Source: Acidobacteriota bacterium (GTDB lineage Bacteria; Acidobacteriota; Aminicenantia; Aminicenantales; UBA4085). Taken from it: 33,911 bases of DNA. This document shows positions 1 through 6,548 of this stretch, one piece after another. The notes under the pieces are model-generated. The model saw only the letters and a list, made by a program, of their open reading frames with translations. It did not search any database and was not told the origin of the DNA. Position 1 is the first letter of the stretch. Each line of letters begins with the position of its first letter. Where the stretch lies: assembly GCA_028749235.1 (NCBI GenBank), contig JAQULS010000020.1, positions 1 through 33,911 of the forward strand, written 5' to 3'. Both the position numbers and the translations under genes were made by a program.

Positions 1-2
1 GG

Positions 3-242
3 CCTATAGTCGATTCTGTATTTCTTGGCCTAGCTGGCGGTATTCCATCTGCTGCACGAGATGCTTTGTTGAAAATTGGAAGTATGGCTATTCCTGCTTT
101 GGAAAGTGCGGTAAAAAGGGAAAGTGAATATAGAGAAAGATGGAAGGAATGGGGACCGTCACAAAGCGGCGGCGCGGATTGGAGATACGATCATTACCGA
201 TATGGAATAAAAACGTTACTGAATAAAATAAAAGGCCAATAG
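3..242 (+). CDS. HEAT-repeat-like protein, C-terminal end (partial)
   Basis: The frame is open from the first bases of the window to a TAG at 240-242, so the 5' part lies outside. The visible 79 residues contain a stretch reading ARDALLKIGSMAIPALESAV, which fits the second helix and turn of a HEAT or armadillo-like repeat (alternating A/L, then a G before the next helix). The tail is charged and rich in W and Y, ending NKIKGQ. HEAT-repeat proteins are usually scaffolds, and a precise role cannot be given from this piece. The composition matches the AT-richer island. Confidence is moderate that it is coding and low on the exact family. Confidence 0.5.
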   Translation, partial: PIVDSVFLGLAGGIPSAARDALLKIGSMAIPALESAVKRESEYRERWKEWGPSQSGGADWRYDHYRYGIKTLLNKIKGQ

Positions 243-368
243 AATATGGCTACATTGCCGAACATAGGGTATTAGCAGATCGATAGTAAAAGGTTCACGT
301 CTTGTCACTCTGTCATTGGGCTTTCCATCTTGCTTTGGAAGCTCGGCGTCCCCTTGGTCAAGGGAGAA

Positions 369-506
369 ATGCGCGATATTGGCGCCCAGATTCAGATCGG
401 GGGGATCGGGACAATCCTCGGCTTTTTGATCTCGCTTATTTGGGCATCGGCTAATAAGCCGGCAACTTCGGCGAAAGAGGAAACGCCTCCCAAAAACCTC
501 CCTTAA
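369..506 (+). CDS. Possible small single-pass membrane protein (45 aa)
   Basis: An ATG at 369 opens 45 codons ending in TAA. The peptide starts MRDIGAQIQIGGIGTILGFL, giving one hydrophobic helix at about residues 8-29, followed by a short polar, lysine- and proline-rich tail. The same frame extends upstream to a stop at 273 without another ATG, so a non-ATG start is possible. There is no strong Shine-Dalgarno sequence beyond GGGAGA at 363-367, which is close to the ATG. No family is recognised. It could be a chance frame, but the clean hydrophobic segment and polar tail are typical of small membrane proteins. Confidence 0.3.
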   Translation: MRDIGAQIQIGGIGTILGFLISLIWASANKPATSAKEETPPKNLP

Positions 507-874
507 GATTCATGCAAAGGCAGCGGGTCAAGAGGCCTATTTTACGTCGCTTCTCGTTCAGTCCGCGTTAGACCAGGCATTTTGTTCTATTGCGGGGCCG
601 CCTCTGGACGGCTTCATTAGGCGGACGGAATAATATTTTCCTATGGCCATTTTTCAGTCCAAAAATAATCCCTATTTTATTGTTACGGTCACAGCGTTCT
701 AACTCCGACCGAGGCAGGCATAGAGTAGAAATGTGTCTCTATAATTGTAACAGAGTTGGTCTTTTCGGGTCTTTTTCTGGCCCCTCAGGACGGGCATTAT
801 CCCCGAGAAACGGCAATTTTCAGGGAGAGCCCCGGGATTGTTCGAATCCCCGTCCGAATATGGGGTATTTTCTA
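507..874. other. Intergenic stretch with no supported gene
   Basis: Open frames exist on both strands, but none has a convincing ribosome binding site, recognisable composition or domain. A short hairpin-like sequence around 833-855 (GGGATT and AATCCC flanking GTTCG) resembles a tRNA T-arm at first sight but does not pair in the right register. No other structure was found. Confidence 0.4.
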
Positions 875-1345
875 CTATTCTTTTATGATCGGATCTATGT
901 AATCCATAAAATCTTGATCGTATTCTATTCCACGCAGTTTCCATAAATGGTGGAACGTCTCCCGTCTCGCATAATCCCGCATATATTCCGACCAACCTTT
1001 CCATTGCGTTTTTTTTATCTTGTCAGACTGGTCACGGTACATCAAGAATGCCCGTTCCAGCAATGAGATCAGAATCTCAAACATTGCATATTGTTGGATC
1101 TTCTGCTCTGGGGTTAGCCCTACTTTCTTTTCCAAAGGAATATCATATAGATCGAATTCGGGATGTTGAATACATAGGTGAAGGAAATCCTTCCATTTAT
1201 CATCGAGTGCGTCATAGGTGCCCCATTCCCGGTCTCGTCGTTCCTTGCGTTTTTCATTAATAAAGAGAATGATCGCAATGGGAATGCCGAGAATGGCTGC
1301 GATGTGAGCAAATGTTTGTAATATTTCGTTTAATGTTGTGGGCAT
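875..1345 (-). CDS. Membrane-anchored helical protein of unknown function
   Basis: The gene encodes 156 residues. The start at 1345 is chosen because an AGGGGA Shine-Dalgarno sequence sits about 8 bases upstream, whereas the longer frame to 1573 adds 76 residues with no protein-like pattern. One hydrophobic segment lies at about residues 13-29 (AAILGIPIAIILFI), followed by a strongly basic stop-transfer stretch (NEKRKERR). The remaining ~125 residues are predicted soluble and helical, rich in W, Y and acidic residues, and would face the cytoplasm. I do not recognise a named family, though proteins with a single helix and a similar ALDDKW-type domain occur as hypotheticals. It lies downstream of the TIR-like membrane protein on the same strand, with a 237-base gap, so the two may work together. 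Confidence 0.65.
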   Translation of the reverse strand: MPTTLNEILQTFAHIAAILGIPIAIILFINEKRKERRDREWGTYDALDDKWKDFLHLCIQHPEFDLYDIPLEKKVGLTPEQKIQQYAMFEILISLLERAFLMYRDQSDKIKKTQWKGWSEYMRDYARRETFHHLWKLRGIEYDQDFMDYIDPIIKE

Positions 1346-1582
1346 GTGCTGATTCCCCTTTGGGAAGAATTTTAAATCAAGCAGCATGCTTATGTCAAAG
1401 CTGCCAATTAGGGATGACATTAAGCCTGCAACTGCCGTTAATCTCTTATAGTGTAGAGAATAATTACATGGAAACATAAAAATGCGCAAGAGGCCATTAG
1501 GGCGGGCGATCTTTTCCTCGAGATGTTGCGGAGTCGGGCCGGTGGCCGCAGCCGAGATCGGGGCGGCTATCATCTCCGTCCG

Positions 1583-2314
1583 TCAATCAATAAACTCGGC
1601 AAAAAGATTTGGGCTTACGTTTTCCACCAGATCGAAAATCGTCTTTCCATGTTTGCTAATTATGTTCTTAATGTCCCGCTGGTTATTAAATTCATATATT
1701 TTATTTGCAGGAGAAGCTTGCGGCAGTTTCTTTAGCAAATATGGCAATTCTTCAAGGCTTTTTGTGAGGATGATAATAGGCAAATTGAAAGCTATGGCAT
1801 AGCCCAGTTCGATGAGGACGCTAGATACGATGTTTCTAGGGTAATAAAGAAGAAAATACTTGGACTTCCTAATCTTTTCGAGGTTTCCAATATAGGCGAT
1901 GTCTTCTGGATCGAAGTCTTCTTTACTCGGGACGTCTTCACCAGAATAAAAAATCCTATTCAGTCCGCAGTGTTGCCGAATAAGAGACATCAGCCCTCTG
2001 GCTTCTTTGTTTCCGTCTTGATATTCCTGGTTGTCTTTATATGCAGCCATCGGGGCTGCCAGGAAAACGTCAAAATCGAGGTCTTTCTCATGCCGAAAGG
2101 CAATATTGTTTTTACACATTCTTTTAAAGACTCTATATGATGCATGGACGATGCCTATAAAAAACAGGAACGGAAGTATGATGAGTGGCGTTCGCTTGCT
2201 GGTTCCTTGGAAGAAGATCGTCACAAGCGCTCCTATAAATCCGATTGAGCCGACAAACCATGGTAAAAAATAACGTGCGATGAGTTTGCTCCAAGAAGAG
2301 AAATTCATTTCCAT
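1583..2314 (-). CDS. Two-TM protein with TIR/deoxyribosyltransferase-like domain
   Basis: The protein has 243 residues. Two hydrophobic helices (about residues 15-36 and 43-60) are followed by a cytoplasmic domain from about residue 79. That domain begins with a buried strand DFDVFLAAPM, has a later strand KYFLLYYP, then SSVLIELGYA with Glu169, and a third strand LPIIILT. This order (strand, then Ser and Glu on a helix, then strand) is that of nucleoside 2-deoxyribosyltransferase-like and TIR-like folds, where the Glu is catalytic and the substrate is a nucleotide or NAD. Membrane-tethered enzymes of this kind are often effectors of anti-phage systems; that role is inference here. GGGGGG lies 6-7 bases before the ATG. 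No sensor gene is obvious beside it apart from the downstream membrane protein. Confidence 0.7.
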   Translation of the reverse strand: MEMNFSSWSKLIARYFLPWFVGSIGFIGALVTIFFQGTSKRTPLIILPFLFFIGIVHASYRVFKRMCKNNIAFRHEKDLDFDVFLAAPMAAYKDNQEYQDGNKEARGLMSLIRQHCGLNRIFYSGEDVPSKEDFDPEDIAYIGNLEKIRKSKYFLLYYPRNIVSSVLIELGYAIAFNLPIIILTKSLEELPYLLKKLPQASPANKIYEFNNQRDIKNIISKHGKTIFDLVENVSPNLFAEFID

Positions 2315-2748
2315 TATAACCCCCCATAAAATTAGTATTTCTTTCTACACGGAAAACCAGAAAATGTCAAAAAGGTTTCTGCAGCGAAGTGATCCTAAAG
2401 CGGAATTGCGGTGGTGTGTCTATTGCTGTGTCTGTCACGGGTTACAGTTTCCGGTAGAGGATTTGCTCTCGTCCGTTGAGTGTGTCTATAATGTGTCTAT
2501 CAAGCCTTCTCATGGTTTCCTATAGATTCCCACTATATACGTTGAATATAATGCATTTAACTGTTTTCTGCCTGTTATAGCGCCTGACTACGAATCAGAA
2601 GATCCGGAAACATCGCCGACAAACGCTGTTATGGGGTAAGGTCCGAGGCCGTGGCCGAGGGTAGGAGGACCGTCATCGCGGCGGCTCGTCCAATGAACTC
2701 CTAGCGTGTTTTTTTATGGCTCCTGGCCGTTTTCACTATACACGAACG
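2315..2748. other. Long intergenic region holding a tRNA fragment
   Basis: There is no convincing gene between the TIR-like gene and the promoter at 2749. A frame at 2280-2525 overlaps the start of the minus-strand gene and has no protein-like character. The region contains the tRNA-Arg anticodon-arm fragment at 2575-2607. It also has a GC-rich stretch at about 2640-2690 unlike the AT-rich sequence before it, which points to a junction between DNA of different origin. Confidence 0.4.
2575..2607 (+). pseudogene. tRNA-Arg(ACG) fragment, anticodon arm
   Basis: The sequence reads like the middle of a bacterial tRNA-Arg. The end of a D-arm (TTATAGCG) is followed by anticodon stem CCTGA (2583-2587), loop CTACGAA with anticodon ACG (2588-2594), and the opposite strand TCAGA, in which four of five pairs form. 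It then continues into a variable-loop-like AGATCC. The acceptor stem, the 5' half of the D-arm and the T-arm are absent on both sides, so it cannot be a working tRNA. Tyrosine integrases commonly cross over in the anticodon loop of tRNA genes, so this is most simply read as the scar of an earlier integration. The tRNA match is from memory of tRNA-Arg(ACG) sequences. Confidence 0.55.
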
Positions 2749-2777
2749 TTGACATCGGCCATTCGCCAGAATATCAT
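2749..2777 (+). promoter_or_regulatory. Sigma-70-type promoter ahead of the nuclease pair
   Basis: TTGACA at 2749-2754 is a perfect -35 box. TATCAT at 2772-2777 follows at a 17-base spacing. Transcription would start near 2784, leaving a leader of about 148 bases before the gene at 2932. Confidence 0.6.
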
Positions 2778-2783
2778 CCAATC

Positions 2784-2895
2784 ATCGAATGTAGGGGCCT
2801 CCAAAAAACAAATGCAAGGGGACCTCCTTTATCATTGCGTTGGCTTTTGAAAAGCATTTCAATCGGACGACGAGATAGATCGTTTCCGATTTTTT
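2784..2895 (+). ncRNA. Candidate leader RNA or attenuator
   Basis: Between the predicted start near 2784 and the gene at 2932 the transcript can fold. GCAAGG pairs with CCTT and TTGC around 2813-2840, GCTTT-TGA-AAAGC forms a small hairpin near 2843-2855, and a terminator-like stem with a T run ends at 2895. A promoter, structured RNA and terminator before a gene fit either an attenuator or a separate small RNA of about 110 bases. No known riboswitch class is recognised. Confidence 0.3.
2861..2895 (+). terminator. Terminator-like hairpin inside the leader
   Basis: AATCGG then ACGA (2861-2870) pair with TCGT (2880-2883) and CCGATT (2886-2891), with a two-base TT bulge, followed directly by TTTT. 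It lies after the promoter at 2749 and 36 bases before the start codon at 2932, so it would act as an attenuator rather than an end-of-gene terminator. Confidence 0.45.
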
Positions 2896-2931
2896 ATTGA
2901 TCTGTCACGTCGAACATATGGAGATAACGAA

Positions 2932-3636
2932 ATGCCGATCCTGCAGGAGGTTGGAGCCGAGAACATCCGTCGGACGATACAAGCCTTCTATGATGAAGGT
3001 AAGGAGGAGCATCACCGCAATCGCTCATGGAATCACTGTTATAACTATTTCCGCCAATCCAGACCGAAAGGTCTAGCCGCTGACCGAGACCTCGCGGCAC
3101 TCCAATTAGCCTTCTACCTTGCCAGTTGGGGGATGTATCGCGGATCGAGTTTCCTTCTTCAACACGCCTATACGGTTCATCGTGGGGTGATCGACCTAAT
3201 TTCTGAAGCTCGATTTGACACGCTCTGGGCCGCGGACTTCGGCGCAGGTGAGAAAGACGGTCAGTTGGTACCTAGAATCCGTGACTTAATTGACGACATC
3301 CGACAGGCATATAAACCGTTCGTTCGTGAAAAGGGCTCCGCACAGCCGACAGATACGCTCATTACGAAAGTTATCCTCGGCACTTTCGGTTGCCTGCCGG
3401 CTTGCGATGAGTACTTCATCAAGGGCTTTAAGAGCGAGGGATACAAGTATTCTATGCTTAACGCTAATTATTTAATGCGCATTCTCGGCTTTTGTCGTGA
3501 TCATGTCTCCGAACTCCTGAAGGAGCAGGCCAGCATTAAGCAGAGTAGTGGGCTTCACTATCCCATCATGAAACTCGTGGATATGTACTTCTGGCAACTT
3601 GGCCGCGAGGGGAACTCCGCTCCGTCATACGATTAA
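2932..3636 (+). CDS. Unknown helical protein paired with a PD-(D/E)XK-like gene
   Basis: The protein has 234 residues and is soluble, with no signal peptide. It is mostly helical by composition, with an aromatic-rich core such as LAFYLASWGMYRGSS (about residues 60-74) and a conserved-looking C-terminal helix (HYPIMKLVDMYFWQLG). Proteins with the same W-G-M-Y-R-G-S-S pattern occur as hypotheticals, but I do not know a function. TGGAGA precedes the ATG. The stop codon at 3634-3636 abuts the Shine-Dalgarno sequence of the next gene, which starts 12 bases later, so the two are translationally linked and probably act together. The promoter at 2749-2777 with its terminator-like leader controls the pair. 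Confidence 0.75.
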   Translation: MPILQEVGAENIRRTIQAFYDEGKEEHHRNRSWNHCYNYFRQSRPKGLAADRDLAALQLAFYLASWGMYRGSSFLLQHAYTVHRGVIDLISEARFDTLWAADFGAGEKDGQLVPRIRDLIDDIRQAYKPFVREKGSAQPTDTLITKVILGTFGCLPACDEYFIKGFKSEGYKYSMLNANYLMRILGFCRDHVSELLKEQASIKQSSGLHYPIMKLVDMYFWQLGREGNSAPSYD

Positions 3637-3643
3637 AAGGAGG
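3637..3643 (+). promoter_or_regulatory. Shine-Dalgarno site that fixes a TTG start
   Basis: AAGGAGG lies just after the TAA of the preceding gene and five bases before the TTG at 3649. No ATG or GTG start is available nearby in that frame, so the site decides the start. Confidence 0.8.
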
Positions 3644-3648
3644 ACATC

Positions 3649-4329
3649 TTGCCATACCGCCGATCAGGAACGGTACCATCGGCCGAGGTGCTCGTTTCTA
3701 AGTTCGAGGCGGCCATTAAAAGCTTGGTGCAGCGGTTTCGAAATCACCCGTATGCTTTCTATACAGAGACCGATATGCACTGCTACCTTTACCACCGTCT
3801 TTACTCTGGCGGCCTGGCGAATGGCCTATATCACACGATCGAGGGGTACGATACCATCCTCCTTCATAAAGAATACCCCACAGTCGCACGTTGCTCCCGC
3901 GGAGATGATGGACATTTGCGCGAATCCGTTGACGGGCGGAGACGAGGCGCTTTTGACATCTGCATCTGGGATCCCGCGTACATCGCTGGCCGGGATCACC
4001 GGAAGCAGAAGGTTTTATGCGCTGCGGAATTGGCGCTTAATGAAACCCGACGCGGCAATCCGCATACGATCAACGACACGACGAAGCTCGCCGGACCTGA
4101 GAACGAAATTAAATATGGCTATCTGCTATTCTTTGTTCGTGACGATCCCTGCTACGAGGATAACAAGGAAGAGATCTGGGCAAATTTGAATGATGCCGCA
4201 AAGAGAGTACGCGTTGCATTTGCTCAGGTAAATGGTTCGAAAAAGCCCAAGCCTCAATATCTTCCAGAGGGAGCCTGGTTTACCCCTTTTTCGCTACCGC
4301 GAAAAAGACCCGCTGGGGGAAGAAAATAA
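3649..4329 (+). CDS. PD-(D/E)XK-like nuclease-fold protein, TTG start
   Basis: The protein has 226 residues from a TTG supported by AAGGAGG. An early helix carries Glu40 in TETDMHCYLYHRLY. HKEYPT follows (about residues 73-78), then a strand with Asp103 in RRRGAFDICIWDP, then a strand with Glu127 in VLCAAELALNE. The order Glu helix, Asp strand, E-x-x strand is that of the PD-(D/E)XK nuclease fold. The usual lysine of E-x-K is replaced (E-L-A), so catalysis may use a displaced residue or be lost. The C-terminus is basic (PRKRPAGGRK). It is coupled to the unknown helical gene upstream, which suggests a two-protein nuclease or anti-phage unit; this is inference. The fold call is from motif order only. 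Confidence 0.65.
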   Translation: MPYRRSGTVPSAEVLVSKFEAAIKSLVQRFRNHPYAFYTETDMHCYLYHRLYSGGLANGLYHTIEGYDTILLHKEYPTVARCSRGDDGHLRESVDGRRRGAFDICIWDPAYIAGRDHRKQKVLCAAELALNETRRGNPHTINDTTKLAGPENEIKYGYLLFFVRDDPCYEDNKEEIWANLNDAAKRVRVAFAQVNGSKKPKPQYLPEGAWFTPFSLPRKRPAGGRK

Positions 4330-4348
4330 TAAAAGAGGATTTCTTATT

Positions 4349-4384
4349 TTCTTTACGTTCTTTGTTTTCAAACAGCGTAAAGAA
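4349..4384 (+). terminator. Hairpin after the nuclease-like gene
   Basis: TTCTTTACG (4349-4357) pairs perfectly with CGTAAAGAA (4376-4384) around an 18-base loop. It lies 20 bases after the stop of the nuclease-like gene. There is no run of T after it, so a role as a weak terminator or mRNA-stabilising end is possible but unproven. Confidence 0.35.
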
Positions 4385-4545
4385 GGCAAAGGTGTACTTT
4401 CCTCCAGTGTGTGATTACTACCTATATATATATCGTCTCACAGGTGGTATATTAATTAGAGGCGTATTAAACGCCATCGAAAGTCGGCAGATACTTAATT
4501 GATTCAATGAACTTTTAGGACAACCTGCTAGCAGAGGGGTGAATA

Positions 4546-5250
4546 ATGTCATTACTACCGCCGATTATTAACGACTCGCTATTTAATGCGATTAAAAAAA
4601 GCAATCCAGAAGTTCTACGCGTGTTTGATCCGATAATTCAAGAACTGCATCAGTTCCTTAATGATTTGCCTTGCCTCAGAGGTCTCCAAGAAGCTCGGCA
4701 CCAGGCATTGGGGATAAGGCCCAGATACTCGCAGGCTTTTGGCTCCCGTACAATTAAGCAAGGCCAGTGGTATACATTCAATCATGGCGGCCGCAATGAA
4801 ATGCAATTTAATATAGGCATGTGCGGATCGACGGCCAAAAGTCCTGGCTATCTTAGAGTGGGCTTGGCATGGAATTTCTATGGACACAGCCGTAGAATAT
4901 TATCGAGTTCTTTTGAATCCTTCCGCGATCTTATTGCGCGTGAAGATCGTTCATGGGATGAATTTGCTAATACGAATAGGCTAGAAATTGAATCGATGCT
5001 TAATTATAAGCACCCTATTATTAAAAAGATATCAGCAAATAACGTAACAGAGTGGTTGTCACGGGAGAAGTTCACCAAATTTGATTGGATCTTTATTGGC
5101 CGGTTATTGCGGCGTGGAGTCGGCACCGTTATATTGGATGATCCAATACGGCTAAAGAACGTCATCGAATCGGTATTCTCAGGTTTTCTGCCGTTTTGGG
5201 AGAAGACCCAACATATGGCTCACGCTCGTGACCTTCGGCCCGTCTCTTAA
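4546..5250 (+). CDS. Unknown protein beside the restriction-modification genes
   Basis: The protein has 234 residues. GAGGGG sits 7 bases before the ATG. The protein is soluble. A central segment with QWYTFNHGGRNEMQFNIGM (about residues 74-92), followed by YLRVGLAWNFYG, looks like alternating beta strands with a possible active or binding motif G-R-x-E-x-Q-F-N. The second half is helical and basic. I do not recognise the family with confidence; beta-rich DNA-binding or restriction-linked proteins have a similar look. It lies 274 bases ahead of the methyltransferase on the same strand and shares its low GC, so a link to the restriction-modification locus is possible. Confidence 0.7.
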   Translation: MSLLPPIINDSLFNAIKKSNPEVLRVFDPIIQELHQFLNDLPCLRGLQEARHQALGIRPRYSQAFGSRTIKQGQWYTFNHGGRNEMQFNIGMCGSTAKSPGYLRVGLAWNFYGHSRRILSSSFESFRDLIAREDRSWDEFANTNRLEIESMLNYKHPIIKKISANNVTEWLSREKFTKFDWIFIGRLLRRGVGTVILDDPIRLKNVIESVFSGFLPFWEKTQHMAHARDLRPVS

Positions 5251-5512
5251 GTCGTATTAACGGACGCTATCGATTATATGAAATAATATATTTCCTATAC
5301 ATATCACTATAAAAAATGCTCTTTGGCCTTGAATATTTGATCAAGTCCGAGAAAATATATCAAATTTTTCTATAATGATGTCAGTTTGGCCGACGAAGAA
5401 ATCAACTGAGCTCCGAAAGCGTTGATTGATTTCACCTTCAGATCCCTTGCCGACCCGGAGGCTGCGGACCTGGGCGGGTACAGAGGACTTTCTTTTTCTC
5501 GCAGATTGAAAC

Positions 5513-5518
5513 TATAAT
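5513..5518 (+). promoter_or_regulatory. -10 box of a leaderless methyltransferase gene
   Basis: A perfect TATAAT ends six bases before the ATG at 5525, so RNA synthesis would begin at or next to the start codon. There is no Shine-Dalgarno sequence. The -35 region is weak (a T-rich stretch near 5490). The gap upstream (5251-5512) holds AT-rich sequence and then a GC-rich piece with a short frame (5402-5518) that has no start codon. That piece may be a gene remnant. Confidence 0.55.
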
Positions 5519-5524
5519 TAGCGT

Positions 5525-6547
5525 ATGAAGCCCGGCAACTACCTAAAGCCTGATAATATCTACAAGGGAGATGCTCGAAAATTATTGAAGAAAATCGAGC
5601 CGGACAGCATCTCGCTAAGCGTCTGGTCGCCCCCTTACCATGTCGGGAAAGAATATGAAAAACAATATTCGTTTGAGGAGTGGGTCGACCTAATCAAATC
5701 CGTCATTGGCTTGCATTACCCGATTCTGAAACCGGGGGCCTTTCTTATCGTCAATATCGCCGATATCCTTTGTTTCCCCGATAAGAACATGCCTCGCATT
5801 CAGGCTATGAACATTCGCCGTCAGATTGCGGCGGTGACAAGGGAAGAAGTGCTGGAGGCTCAAAAGAAGTATCCCAGCTATAACAGAGATGAGCTGGCTG
5901 CGGTCTTGGGGTGCAGCGAACAGACTGTTGACAGGCGGCTACACGGGAATAACATCCGAGGCGGTAAATATAATGACCAAACGAGAATCCATCTCGTTAG
6001 TGGCATGATCGAGGACGCTGGCAAGAAGGCTGGCCTTTTCCTTTATGACAGACGGGTATGGGTTAAGGACGCTGCTTGGCAAAACTCAAAATGGCATACA
6101 TTATCGTATCGGGCCGTAGATGAATTTGAGTATCTATTCTTTTTCTGGAAGCCTGGAGTGACGGTTGTAAATCGGAATAAATTAGCTGCGAAGGAATGGG
6201 TAGAGTGGGGCTCCAGGGCGGTTTGGTCAATCCCTTCTGTGCGGGCAAACGACAACCATGAAGCGAAGTTTCCCATAGAACTTCCTCGGCGACTTATTAG
6301 ACTCTTAACATCTCCCAGGGACATTGTTCTCGATTGCTTTATGGGAAGTGGGACGACTGCCGTTGCTGCGGTTCGAGAGGATCGCAAGTATCTTGGAATC
6401 GAGCTTCATGCGAAATATGTTGAAATGGCTAAGAAGATGGTCAAAGAGGAAATGAAGACACGCAGGCTATTTGCTGATAACGCGGAAGAATTACGAGACC
6501 TCCCAAAACTGGTCCCGCATAAGCAGCTAACTTTTCCGGACCGTTAA
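5525..6547 (+). CDS. Type II DNA methyltransferase, beta class, SPPY (N4-cytosine type)
   Basis: The protein has 340 residues and transfers a methyl group from S-adenosylmethionine to DNA, protecting the site cut by its partner nuclease. Catalytic motif IV is SPPY (residues 35-38) near the N-terminus and the SAM-binding motif I is DCFMGSGTT (270-278) near the C-terminus, which is the beta-class order. SPPY rather than DPPY is typical of N4-cytosine enzymes. The middle part (about 80-240) would hold target recognition and includes a helix-turn-helix-like stretch RDELAAVLGCSEQTVDRRLH (121-140), which might also let the protein control its own gene. Its stop lies one base from the stop of the convergent BglI-like endonuclease. 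BglI's own partner is an N4-cytosine enzyme, which fits. The start appears leaderless. Confidence 0.9.
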   Translation: MKPGNYLKPDNIYKGDARKLLKKIEPDSISLSVWSPPYHVGKEYEKQYSFEEWVDLIKSVIGLHYPILKPGAFLIVNIADILCFPDKNMPRIQAMNIRRQIAAVTREEVLEAQKKYPSYNRDELAAVLGCSEQTVDRRLHGNNIRGGKYNDQTRIHLVSGMIEDAGKKAGLFLYDRRVWVKDAAWQNSKWHTLSYRAVDEFEYLFFFWKPGVTVVNRNKLAAKEWVEWGSRAVWSIPSVRANDNHEAKFPIELPRRLIRLLTSPRDIVLDCFMGSGTTAVAAVREDRKYLGIELHAKYVEMAKKMVKEEMKTRRLFADNAEELRDLPKLVPHKQLTFPDR

Positions 6548-6548
6548 G

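Noticed and set aside
833-860. tRNA T-arm-like sequence GTTCGAATCCCCG
   Set aside because: The bases before it do not pair in the T-stem register; it folds instead as a simple GGGATT/AATCCC hairpin. No acceptor or anticodon arm is near.
590-946. Open frame of 118 codons on the plus strand
   Set aside because: No ribosome site, no protein-like composition, and it overlaps the end of the better supported minus-strand gene at 875-1345.
2280-2525. Open frame of 81 codons
   Set aside because: It overlaps the start of the TIR-like gene and has no family, no ribosome site and irregular composition.
5402-5518. Short frame with protein-like residues (LIDFTFRSLADPEAAD) ending in the methyltransferase -10 box
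   Set aside because: It has no start codon and follows an in-frame stop. It may be a gene remnant, but there is too little to assign.
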